Below, one piece after another: positions 1-5,630 of a stretch of DNA of 9,528 nt. Under the pieces are notes generated by a model. That model was not told where the DNA came from, made no database searches, and saw only the letters and a list, made by a program, of their open reading frames with translations. The stretch spans positions 1 through 9,528 of the forward strand of contig JBDSRX010000042.1 in the NCBI GenBank assembly GCA_039929105.1, written 5' to 3'. Origin of the DNA: JBDSRX01 sp039929105 (GTDB lineage Bacteria; Patescibacteriota; Dojkabacteria; J137). Position 1 is the first letter of the stretch, and each line of letters opens with the position of its first letter. The translations under genes were made by a program, and so were the position numbers.

Positions 1-876
1 AGTAATGTCTTCTTTAATTTTTAATTTGTTGTTTACTTTATATCTACCAATTTTTCCTAAGTAGAATCTTCTCTTATTAAAGAAGATATTTTCAATTAAT
101 GCTTTTGCGTTCTCTAAAGAAACTGCATCTTCTGGTCTTAATTTTCTGTAGATATCAATTAAAGCTTCTTCTGTGTTTTTTGTTGGATCTTTCTTTAAAG
201 TTGCATCAATGTAACTAAATTCTCCATCATCAACTGCTCCGAATGCTTTTTTAATTTCTGAGTCTGATGAATAACCAATTGCTCTCATTAAAGTTGTTAA
301 TAGAATTCTTGGTCTTTTTTGAAGTAACTTAATAGACATTACTCCATATTTATTAACTTCGAATTCGTACCAGTTTCCTCTATGAGGCATTAATTTAACT
401 GAATATAACTTCTTTTTTGTAGTAGAAGCTTTGCTCTCTGAGAATAGAACACCTTCTGATCTTAAGATTTGGAAAACAACAACTCTCTCATTACCATTAA
501 CCATAAATGAAGCTCTATCGCTCATTAAAGGCATATCTGTTAAAAAGATCTTTTGTTTTTTAATTTCTCCTGTTTTCTTATTAACTAACTTCACGTTTAC
601 ATAAACTGGAGCATCGTATGTTTGACCGATTGTTTGTGCTTCTCTAAAAGTAAGCTTGTTTTCTCCCCAGCTAATATCTTCGAAAGTTAATTCCCAAGAT
701 GTACCAGTGTAGTCTTTAATTGGATTAATCTCATCGAATAATTCTTCAAATCCAGCTTCCATAAACTGTCTAAAGAATTTCTTTTGAGCATCTAAGAAGT
801 CCATGTCTAAATGACTTATTGGATTCTTCGTTAGTACGATTCTGCTAGATGAGTTTGCTTTTTTTGTTTTGGCCAT
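1..876 (-). CDS. rpoB: RNA polymerase beta subunit, N-terminal part (cut by window edge)
   Basis: The minus-strand frame is open from the ATG at 876 to the window edge and gives the first 292 residues of the beta subunit of DNA-dependent RNA polymerase, the core transcription enzyme; the family usually exceeds 1000 residues. Recognisable family blocks are FLTDMPLMSDRASFMVNG (about 111-128), the ERVVV-Q-LRS-GV segment (130-143) and LENAKALIENIFF followed by LGKIGRYKVNNKL (254-285), matching beta-lobe/protrusion segments. Two positions depart from the usual VSQ...RSPGV: Phe135 stands for the common Ser and Glu141 for the common Pro. No Shine-Dalgarno sequence precedes the ATG. No rplJ or rplL lies upstream, so it appears to start its own transcript from the promoter near 1025-1053. 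Identity is certain; the C-terminal part is outside the window. Confidence 0.97.
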   Translation of the reverse strand, partial: MAKTKKANSSSRIVLTKNPISHLDMDFLDAQKKFFRQFMEAGFEELFDEINPIKDYTGTSWELTFEDISWGENKLTFREAQTIGQTYDAPVYVNVKLVNKKTGEIKKQKIFLTDMPLMSDRASFMVNGNERVVVFQILRSEGVLFSESKASTTKKKLYSVKLMPHRGNWYEFEVNKYGVMSIKLLQKRPRILLTTLMRAIGYSSDSEIKKAFGAVDDGEFSYIDATLKKDPTKNTEEALIDIYRKLRPEDAVSLENAKALIENIFFNKRRFYLGKIGRYKVNNKLKIKEDIT

Positions 877-1024
877 ATTGTAGAAGTTTTAAAGACAAAA
901 AAATAGCGCACAGACCACCATTCCTCTTAGGGGGTGTAATGCACTTAATAAATTATTGGTTTAGATCGATCGTTTTAATTGATTTTAGGCTCATTAGAGG
1001 TTCTCAAAGTCCAAATGTGGAAGA

Positions 1025-1053
1025 ATATTAACAAATTCACAGACTAAAGTAAA
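1025..1053 (-). promoter_or_regulatory. Candidate sigma-70 promoter for rpoB
   Basis: On the minus strand a -35 box TTTACT (1048-1053) and a -10 box TAATAT (1025-1030) are separated by exactly 17 bases. The predicted transcript would start near 1018 and carry a leader of roughly 140 nt before rpoB. In that leader, around 920-945, a C-rich/G-rich stretch could pair weakly, but I cannot show a known leader element. A TTTACT box with the same spacing recurs upstream of the receiver gene at 7089. The flanks are very AT-rich, so chance matches are possible. Confidence 0.5.
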
Positions 1054-1141
1054 GCGTTTATACACACTTTCTTTAAGATAATTTATTTATTAATATTATC
1101 ATTAAATTTTTAAAAATATCGATAAAAATTATGAAAAATTT

Positions 1142-1436
1142 TATAGGACAATGCAGACCTTACAGCCTTAAATCTTAGCGAGCTGCGCGAGCATTAGATT
1201 TTGGTTGGCAGAGCCCACCGCAAATACTTTTGTGGCAGTCAGCCACTTGTGGTTTACATTACTCCATTGAGTAGCGGTTTTATATAAGCACGAAATTCGA
1301 ATGAAGAAGCTCGAAGATGTCACAATTTTGGATTTCTTAATTCGTGCTTCGGATTTTTGTTTGACTGCTCCTCCAAAGAGAACAGTAACCCTCTACTATG
1401 AGAGGGCTACGAGTTAACAAGCGGTGGTAAAGTCAA
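1142..1436. other. Gene-free stretch with a chain of hairpins (possible structured RNA or palindrome cluster)
   Basis: This part of the 563-base gap between rpoB and the next gene is richer in G/C than its AT-rich flank and folds into successive hairpins. AAATCT (1170-1175) pairs with AGATTT (1196-1201) around two GC-GA-GC strands that can form tandem G-A pairs. GTGGC pairs with GCCAC (1232-1246). AAGCACGAA pairs with TTCGTGCTT (1286-1294 with 1341-1349). TTGACT pairs with AGTCAA (1361-1366 with 1431-1436), enclosing CCCTCT/AGAGGG (1389-1406). No coding frame is convincing. A phrase resembling RNase P RNA (AGAGCCCACCGC, 1210-1221) is present, but the other conserved RNase P segments are missing. 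Strand is undetermined. Confidence 0.4.
1170..1201. repeat. REP-like palindrome with GC-GA-GC arms
   Basis: An outer stem AAATCT/AGATTT encloses GCGAGC (1178-1183), a TGC turn (1184-1186) and a second GCGAGC (1187-1192). The two inner strands pair through G-C pairs with tandem G-A mismatches, a stable motif in RNA and DNA. It has the look of a dispersed intergenic palindrome; copy number cannot be judged from one window. Confidence 0.35.
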
Positions 1437-1439
1437 TAA

Positions 1440-2108
1440 TTATGGTGTTATTTTAGTTGTAACCCAATCTGTTGGATTGATATCTTCTAAAGTCTTTCCA
1501 GCTTTAACATCAACCTGTAATGGTTTTGTTAATTTTGTTTTATCACATTTATCTACTGACCCATTTACAACACATTGAATGTACTCTGAGTATGTTGCTT
1601 GATAGTTTTGAACTGTAGTTTTACCATCAGCAGTTTGAATCTTAGCAATAATAGTATATTTTCCTTCCGGTAAAGCCAAAGTGTACTTTGGTGATAGCGC
1701 AGAAACAGTTAAACAGAAATATAAATTCCCGTTTGAAACGCTTTGTGCACAAACTAATTGGTACTGACCTATAGTAGAATCTCCTACCAAGAATGGCAAG
1801 ATTGTTCCTTTAACTGCACCGTAACCCTCTTGTAATAATTGCTTTTTTAGGTCGTCGTTCTCTTGCGTAAGATTAGTAATTTTTGTATTTAATTCTTTGT
1901 AACTATCTTGAAGACTTCCAATTGTAATTTGGTTTTGTTTATCACTTTGATTTAAGTTTTGTGTTGCTTGATTGTATTCAGAGTAAATATTATTTAATTC
2001 TCTATTCTTTAGGAAATATGCAATTCCAAAAGCTACAGCGATACCAATTAAAACTAAGATGAAAAACACTAATGCTATTTTTCCAACTTTTTTTAGAAAA
2101 GACTTCAT
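1440..2108 (-). CDS. Membrane-anchored coiled-coil protein with C-terminal beta domain, function unknown
   Basis: The 222-residue product has a basic start and one transmembrane helix (about 11-33). A hydrophilic Asn/Gln/Leu-rich segment with heptad-like spacing follows (about 36-94), probably a coiled coil. The C-terminal domain (about 97-222) contains LPEGKYTIIAKIQTADG, which resembles the edge of an Ig-like or carboxypeptidase-regulatory-like beta sandwich. Its four cysteines (120, 132, 179, 188) fit disulfides outside the membrane. The likely topology is cytoplasmic N-terminus, helix, extracellular stalk and head, as in surface or pilus-associated proteins, but I do not recognise the family. 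It lies 38 bases downstream of the gene at 2147-2689 and is probably co-transcribed with it. No Shine-Dalgarno sequence is visible. Confidence 0.8.
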   Translation of the reverse strand: MKSFLKKVGKIALVFFILVLIGIAVAFGIAYFLKNRELNNIYSEYNQATQNLNQSDKQNQITIGSLQDSYKELNTKITNLTQENDDLKKQLLQEGYGAVKGTILPFLVGDSTIGQYQLVCAQSVSNGNLYFCLTVSALSPKYTLALPEGKYTIIAKIQTADGKTTVQNYQATYSEYIQCVVNGSVDKCDKTKLTKPLQVDVKAGKTLEDINPTDWVTTKITP

Positions 2109-2146
2109 GAGGGGTTATTAAGATGTAATGTCGGGATTTTATCACA

Positions 2147-2689
2147 TTATTGAGTTATCTCGAAATCCAATTCGAAAGGGAAATTAATATTTACTAATGG
2201 TGTTAGTTTTAACTTTAAAGCTTTTTGTTCTATAGGATTAAGTTCTATAGCTTTTGGAGATTGTTTAAGCTCGTAATAATCGATGTTGTCTACTAATTCT
2301 ACTTTCAATTCTTCAACTATATTTTGTTGCATAAACATTGAGATTTTAAACCCAGCTTTAAAATGGTTTAGATTTTCTACATTAATAAATTCTAGTTCTT
2401 GTATTTGAGTTAAATCTTGAACTTCTAACTTAAATGTCGATTTATTACCAGAGACATAATAAAGATTACCTTTAAGATTAAAATCTTTAGAAGTGTCCGT
2501 TATTTGTATTGGAAGAGCGTTTGTATCTCTTGGTAATGTAGAAAGACCTGCAACTTTTGCATCATCTGGTGATGATGTTCTAATTGAAGGATTTAATGCA
2601 TTTACTGTAATTACTGAGAATGCAATTATTCCAGTTAGCGCAACTGTGCCTAAAATCGTTTGTGTAAAATCAATAACTTTATGGAGCAT
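2147..2689 (-). CDS. Exported or anchored protein of unknown function
   Basis: The 180-residue product begins with a hydrophobic segment (about 12-30) ending in VNA-L, which could be a signal-peptidase site near residue 31 or an uncleaved anchor. The rest is a beta-rich, cysteine-free extracellular-type domain in which short hydrophobic strands alternate with charged turns. I do not recognise the family. It is the first gene of a likely two-gene minus-strand unit with 1440-2108, transcribed divergently from the surface protein at 2815. ATG at 2689 follows an AT-rich leader without a Shine-Dalgarno sequence. The frame stays open a little further upstream, so the exact start is uncertain. Confidence 0.75.
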   Translation of the reverse strand: MLHKVIDFTQTILGTVALTGIIAFSVITVNALNPSIRTSSPDDAKVAGLSTLPRDTNALPIQITDTSKDFNLKGNLYYVSGNKSTFKLEVQDLTQIQELEFINVENLNHFKAGFKISMFMQQNIVEELKVELVDNIDYYELKQSPKAIELNPIEQKALKLKLTPLVNINFPFELDFEITQ

Positions 2690-2751
2690 TATTACAATGA
2701 AAAAATTAAGAAATGAAAGAATGAACGAATTGAATAACCTTCTTATTTGAA

Positions 2752-2781
2752 TTAGACATCAATGTATTCTAAAGTTATACT
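2752..2781 (+). promoter_or_regulatory. Divergent promoter, plus-strand direction
   Basis: TTAGAC (2752-2757) and TATACT (2776-2781) are separated by 18 bases, placing the start near 2788 and giving a leader of about 27 nt before the ATG at 2815. The -10 box is shared, one base offset, with the minus-strand promoter, so the two directions should compete for polymerase. Confidence 0.5.
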
Positions 2782-2805
2782 AAAGAGATTCTTGTTTATT
2801 TTCAA
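2777..2805 (-). promoter_or_regulatory. Divergent promoter, minus-strand direction
   Basis: Read on the minus strand, TTGAAA (2800-2805) and TAGTAT (2777-2782) are separated by 17 bases. It would drive the genes at 2147-2689 and 1440-2108 with a leader of about 80 nt. Its -10 box overlaps the plus-strand -10 box almost completely. Confidence 0.5.
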
Positions 2806-2814
2806 GCACAAATT

Positions 2815-3477
2815 ATGAGAAAACACGTATCAATTACAGTAACATTTGCTATATTAGCTATATTTAGCTCTGTAATAGGTTTTAGCCCAATTTATGCCCA
2901 GGAAGCTGCTAGTGCGGACAAACCAGCCGAAATTAAGGATTTTGATGGTCTGAGAGCCGAATTTAAGCAAGAAACACAGGATCCAGACTCTAAAAACATC
3001 ACTTTTAACATGATTTTGAAGTCAAATATCAATTCTGATAGGGTCAGAATCGACTGGACGCTAAGCGGGACAAGCAAACTCCTTAATGACAAGGATAAAA
3101 CTAAGACTTTAAGCATAAAACAAGGAGAAACCTACACTATTCCTATCACAATTACTCCTACTTCTGAGGGAGTTACTGAAATTTATGGCACTGCACAGTC
3201 TGTAAATGTAGATAGTTCCTTTTTAGTAACAGTAAGGAAAAACTTTGCTTTCAATAATAGCCTAGAAGTACTCCCTATAACATCAGAATATACTACTGCT
3301 AGAACACTTTCTATCGTAAAAAGCATCGTTTTAGTACTTTTAGTAGCCTCTGCAATCCTTGGGTTTGGCTTTATAGGACTTAAGAGAATAATGAAGTATC
3401 TTAGAGCTGGTCCAGATGTCACTTTTGAGAATGAAGTGGACCCTACGCTCCCTATCAATCCTCCTACCAGTAAATAA
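2815..3477 (+). CDS. Secreted, C-terminally membrane-anchored surface protein, function unknown
   Basis: The 220-residue product has a cleavable-looking signal peptide (about 1-28, ending IYA-Q). An extracellular domain of about 35-160 follows, with beta-strand patterns such as GETYTIPITITPTSEGVTEI, reminiscent of Ig-like or CARDB-type sandwiches. One transmembrane helix (about 168-188), a basic LKRIMKYLR stop-transfer segment and a short cytoplasmic tail complete it. This layout is typical of a surface protein held by a C-terminal anchor; the family itself is not recognised. No Shine-Dalgarno sequence is visible. The last codons and stop are followed after five bases by the strong promoter at 3496-3524, and a degraded copy of this gene tail appears at 5676-5741. 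Confidence 0.82.
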   Translation: MRKHVSITVTFAILAIFSSVIGFSPIYAQEAASADKPAEIKDFDGLRAEFKQETQDPDSKNITFNMILKSNINSDRVRIDWTLSGTSKLLNDKDKTKTLSIKQGETYTIPITITPTSEGVTEIYGTAQSVNVDSSFLVTVRKNFAFNNSLEVLPITSEYTTARTLSIVKSIVLVLLVASAILGFGFIGLKRIMKYLRAGPDVTFENEVDPTLPINPPTSK

Positions 3478-3495
3478 ATACGCTGTCGCCACAAC

Positions 3496-3524
3496 TTGAC
3501 AACACTGTCTTCTTAGTATATACT
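3496..3524 (+). promoter_or_regulatory. Strong consensus sigma-70 promoter A
   Basis: TTGACA (3496-3501), a 17-base spacer and TATACT (3519-3524) form a near-perfect vegetative promoter. The start should lie near 3531, giving a leader of about 227 nt for the gene at 3758. The match is far better than at the housekeeping genes in this window, and a second copy at 5759-5787 is perfect. Confidence 0.85.
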
Positions 3525-3530
3525 TATATT

Positions 3531-3553
3531 AGTATTTTTAATGTAGAGATACT
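3531..3553 (+). promoter_or_regulatory. 5'-terminal stem-loop of the leader, copy A
   Basis: AGTATTT (3531-3537) pairs with AGATACT (3547-3553), one pair being a G-U wobble, around a nine-base loop ending in AATGTAG. It begins at the predicted transcription start. In copy B the same stem is kept with a fully paired AAATACT arm. Terminal stem-loops of this type are known to protect some bacterial mRNAs from decay; that role here is inferred. Confidence 0.6.
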
Positions 3554-3606
3554 TAGAAATGCCAATTTAATTCAGTGAAAGTTTACTTTCCTGATTAACC
3601 TTAAAA

Positions 3607-3620
3607 ACCGAGTGTATATT
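3607..3620 (+). repeat. Terminal repeat L1 (ACCGAGTGTATATT)
   Basis: These 14 bases are identical to the left repeat of cassette 2 (4680-4693) and are the exact reverse complement of the right repeats at 4523-4536 and 5617-5630. In RNA they would pair with the right repeat across the gene. Confidence 0.85.
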
Positions 3621-3630
3621 AAACAGCAAA

Positions 3631-3678
3631 GTGTAGTTCCCATTGAGTAGTTTTATAACTATTGAATGGGAATTACAC
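3631..3678 (+). promoter_or_regulatory. 48-nt leader hairpin of cassette 1
   Basis: Two 22-base arms face each other around a TTAT loop (3653-3656), with 21 of 22 positions paired counting G-U; the only mismatch is G-G at the eighth position from the loop. The apex is AGTAGTT/AACTATT. The hairpin starts 10 bases after the terminal repeat and ends about 80 bases before the start codon. Cassette 2 has a hairpin of the same length with the same apex but a different lower stem. Confidence 0.85.
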
Positions 3679-3757
3679 GGACGAAAGCACCCGCTCTTGT
3701 CATGCTGTCTTTCTAAGAATCTATTCAAGAGTCCCAATGGTATAAGGAGTATCGAGC

Positions 3758-4456
3758 ATGAAGTTCAGATTACTGTTAATTGTAGTTTTATCGTTTTTTG
3801 TTTTGGGAATCCTCCCATCAACCACAATGGCGGCTGGAAAGATCGAATGCGCTGACTTTAAAATCAGTGGCAAATCTATCGAAACTGTTGCTTGCCTGCG
3901 TTACGATTGGGATAATTACATTGCATGGTTTAAAGATGGTGATCAAAATGCAGTGGGTATATTCCATCATAATAAAGACTGGAATGTATCCTACTATGTA
4001 GCTTCCGGTCACCCCATTGCTGTAGACTTCTTTGATAATGACGCTAAAGGAGTATTGTTCTCAACGAAAGACGTTGGACAATATTTCTTCATTGAGTCTC
4101 AAGAAGAAGGATCACGTAACGGTTGGCTGATTTTGCCCCCAGAAACAATGAAAAAACTCAACTTTGATTCCAAGGTCTGTGATGTGTTCACATATCATGA
4201 TGTTGAAATCAATGTAGTTGGTTGTTTCTCCCTTAAGTTTGGCATTTCCATGAACTTCACTGTTACAGATAAATTGTTTTATGTGTACATTGAGCGTTCA
4301 GGAATAGCCGATGAATATTGGGATGATCAAGCCATCGCTGCATGGCGCAAAGATGATGGTGAGTTCAGTTTCAAGGACCAAAATTGGATCAATAATCTTG
4401 TACCTCAGAAAGACAAGGAGAATTATTTGATTACGTTAAGTGAAACTGTCACCTAA
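3758..4456 (+). CDS. Secreted four-cysteine protein of unknown function (cassette 1)
   Basis: The 232-residue product starts with a Sec signal peptide (about 1-26, ending TMAA-G). The mature part is beta-rich and aromatic, with four cysteines in two pairs, C31/C46 and C141/C156, each exactly 15 apart, suggesting two similar domains with one disulfide each. A segment G-Q-Y-F-F followed by E and GW (107-123) and the ending LITLSET (224-230) have counterparts in the cassette 2 protein, so the two look like distant paralogs. No transmembrane anchor follows the signal peptide. GGAG at 3746-3749, eight bases upstream, supports the ATG. Codon use is less AT-biased than in rpoB or recJ. No known family is recognised. 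Confidence 0.85.
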   Translation: MKFRLLLIVVLSFFVLGILPSTTMAAGKIECADFKISGKSIETVACLRYDWDNYIAWFKDGDQNAVGIFHHNKDWNVSYYVASGHPIAVDFFDNDAKGVLFSTKDVGQYFFIESQEEGSRNGWLILPPETMKKLNFDSKVCDVFTYHDVEINVVGCFSLKFGISMNFTVTDKLFYVYIERSGIADEYWDDQAIAAWRKDDGEFSFKDQNWINNLVPQKDKENYLITLSETVT

Positions 4457-4521
4457 TTCAAATAATTTCAAATAGTCAAGCCATATGGCACGGTAACTCA
4501 CAGAGTTAATTAAGAAAGAAG

Positions 4522-4536
4522 AAATATACACTCGGT
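4522..4536 (-). repeat. Inverted terminal repeat R1
   Basis: AAATATACACTCGGT is the reverse complement of the left repeats: 14 of its bases match L1 and all 15 match L2. It lies 65 bases after the stop codon of the cassette 1 gene and its last three bases also form the base of the following hairpin. Confidence 0.85.
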
Positions 4537-4607
4537 GAACCGTAGTGTCTATAAGCAAAGCTTGTTACTTCGTAATAAAAGAAATTTTGTAGATAGTACA
4601 GTTCATC
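4534..4607 (+). promoter_or_regulatory. 3' hairpin of cassette 1 (branched)
   Basis: GGTGAACCGTA (4534-4544) pairs with TACAGTTCATC (4597-4607) with one C-A mismatch and one wobble. The stem continues past a G-G mismatch as TGTCTAT with GTAGATA (4589-4595). The loop holds two small hairpins, AGC/GCT (4554-4562) and TTAC/GTAA (4565-4575). Cassette 2 has the same basal stem with a different upper stem. There is no T-tract, so it is not a standard terminator. Confidence 0.75.
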
Positions 4608-4646
4608 TTATGCCCTAAAAAGCTAAGTGAACCCAATTTAAAATCT

Positions 4647-4664
4647 TAAGAGAGAAATCTCTTA
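4647..4664 (+). other. GAAA-capped hairpin between cassettes
   Basis: TAAGAGA (4647-4653) and TCTCTTA (4658-4664) form a perfect 7-bp stem closed by a GAAA tetraloop, six bases before the AACCTTAAAA block of cassette 2. It could be a processing or stabilising element between the two cistrons; no T-tract follows. Confidence 0.55.
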
Positions 4665-4679
4665 GAAAGAACCTTAAAA

Positions 4680-4694
4680 ACCGAGTGTATATTT
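4680..4694 (+). repeat. Terminal repeat L2 (ACCGAGTGTATATTT)
   Basis: This is a 15-base exact inverted match to R2 at 5616-5630, and to R1 at 4522-4536 only 143 bases upstream. In a joint transcript L2 could therefore pair with either R1 or R2. The preceding AACCTTAAAA (4670-4679) is identical to that before L1. Confidence 0.85.
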
Positions 4695-4701
4695 AAAGTA
4701 A

Positions 4702-4749
4702 GCGTCATACCTACATAGTAGTTTTATAACTATTGCGTAGGTATGGCGT
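4702..4749 (+). promoter_or_regulatory. 48-nt leader hairpin of cassette 2
   Basis: Two 22-base arms surround a TTAT loop (4724-4727), with 21 positions paired counting wobbles and one A-C mismatch at the ninth position from the loop. The apical AGTAGTTTTATAACTATTG is identical to cassette 1. The lower arms (CATACCTAC with GTAGGTATG) are unrelated in sequence to those of cassette 1 yet equally well paired. Confidence 0.85.
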
Positions 4750-4793
4750 CTTGCTATCCTATAATCGTTATATGAGAACCTAGGAGTTCGATC

Positions 4794-5567
4794 ATGAAGT
4801 ACTTGAAGTCTGTGTTCGCTATCGTGTTAGCCGCCATTATGTTGGCGACAATTCCGGTATCAGCCGGTGAAGATTTGCATCTATGCCCAAAGATCGTGAT
4901 GCACGACAACAATGGTAATGAACCGATCATCAGCGCCTGCTATTGGGTGAATCCTACCACAGTGGTGATGGGTCTTGAACTACTACCAGAGGCTACTACC
5001 AATATGCGAACAAACCTTGTTGGAATCTTCCAACCTGACGTTGTCAGCAACAATGGAACGTACATCCTCTCTCAGTTCTATGCCTCTTCCAATGGCTCTT
5101 TTGGTGTTACAATCACATCAGAAGGTAATGTTTTCCTCGCAGACGAAATTTGGGGAAAGTATTACTATTTTGAGCAGAATGAAACTGCCGAAGGTGGATG
5201 GACTCGTAAAGAAGGAGTGATCGACTCCATCACCAAAATTTACGCAGGTGATGAGATCGAACTGCGTACTGAACATGGATGGCTTTGCCCAAGCTTGGCT
5301 GACGAGGAAAAGAACATTTTCTCCGCAGCCTCTTGCTTTTATGCAGACGAAAACAATGTATTCGTGAACACCATCGGAAGCGAAGGGCAGTTCTACGGTA
5401 CATGGTTTGATCTTCGTGGTGCTGATGTTCAATATATGACTGCAAGTGATGTTAGCTCACCACCAGTTGTTATCCCTGCCGAAGGTAAGTTTGTTATAGC
5501 GACAAGTGAGTTTCAGACTGTTTTGCATTTAAGTGAGACTACTGGGCGGCTCACACCATCAGGATAA
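4794..5567 (+). CDS. Secreted four-cysteine protein of unknown function (cassette 2)
   Basis: The 257-residue product has a Sec signal peptide (about 1-24, ending VSA-G) and no later membrane anchor. Four cysteines form two pairs, C31/C49 and C165/C181, and the first falls at residue 31 exactly as in the cassette 1 protein. Shared features with that protein include WGKYYYFE...GGW (120-136), the AC-aromatic context of the second cysteine and the ending LHLSETT (244-250). Apart from these, similarity is low. Asn-Gly-Ser-rich turns and aromatic strands suggest an extracellular beta fold. GGAG at 4783-4786, seven bases before the ATG, supports the start. No known family is recognised. A role at the surface or towards a host or neighbour cell is only inference from export. 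Confidence 0.85.
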   Translation: MKYLKSVFAIVLAAIMLATIPVSAGEDLHLCPKIVMHDNNGNEPIISACYWVNPTTVVMGLELLPEATTNMRTNLVGIFQPDVVSNNGTYILSQFYASSNGSFGVTITSEGNVFLADEIWGKYYYFEQNETAEGGWTRKEGVIDSITKIYAGDEIELRTEHGWLCPSLADEEKNIFSAASCFYADENNVFVNTIGSEGQFYGTWFDLRGADVQYMTASDVSSPPVVIPAEGKFVIATSEFQTVLHLSETTGRLTPSG

Positions 5568-5589
5568 AACCTTGATCTAGATTTAACGG

Positions 5590-5603
5590 TTCCCTTGTGG
5601 GAA
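5590..5603 (+). other. Short hairpin after the cassette 2 gene
   Basis: TTCCC (5590-5594) and GGGAA (5599-5603) form a 5-bp stem with a TTGT loop, 22 bases after the stop codon. It is not followed by a T-tract. It may slow exonucleases or be incidental. Confidence 0.35.
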
Positions 5604-5615
5604 AGGATAGGATGT

Positions 5616-5630
5616 AAATATACACTCGGT
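5616..5630 (-). repeat. Inverted terminal repeat R2
   Basis: AAATATACACTCGGT is identical to R1 over all 15 bases and is a perfect inverted match to L2. The identity continues into the following GAACCGTA, so the right end is conserved over 23 bases between the two cassettes. Confidence 0.85.

Larger units (their letters stand above)
3483..3609 (+). repeat. Promoter-leader module, copy A (direct repeat of 5746-5869)
   Basis: A stretch of about 127 bases from CTGTCGCC to AACCTTAAAAACC is repeated in the same orientation at 5746-5869, with most positions identical by eye. It contains the promoter, a 5'-terminal stem-loop and a leader ending in the conserved site where cassette 1 begins. Similarity between the copies stops at ACC, where the terminal repeat of cassette 1 continues as GAGTG and copy B continues as TAACA. 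Confidence 0.8.
3597..4607 (+). other. Cassette 1: framed secreted-protein unit
   Basis: This unit consists, in order, of the AACCTTAAAA block, terminal repeat L1, a 48-nt hairpin, a GGAG ribosome site, the gene at 3758-4456, inverted terminal repeat R1 and a 3' hairpin. Cassette 2 has the same order at 4670-5674, 62 bases downstream. The unit may be a mobile or recombining cassette or a conserved mRNA architecture. No flanking target-site duplication is visible. Confidence 0.65.

Noticed and set aside
849..1031. Small plus-strand ORF upstream of rpoB
   Set aside because: It overlaps the rpoB start in antisense and covers the rpoB leader and promoter. The product has no signal, domain or ribosome site.
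1201..1290. RNase P RNA, because of GGCAGAGCCCACCGC and later GTTTACATTACTCC
   Set aside because: Only one short phrase matches. The essential GAGGAAAGTC segment and its distal ACAGAA partner are absent on both strands, and the upstream 150 bases are plain AT-rich sequence.
1361..1436. tRNA-like 76-base structure
   Set aside because: The closing stem is 6 bp with a large internal loop, and there is no T-arm GTTCRA, no plausible anticodon arm and no acceptor end.
2892..3494. Antisense ORFs opposite the 2815-3477 gene
   Set aside because: They are shadows without signal peptides, ribosome sites or recognisable domains, opposite a well-supported gene.
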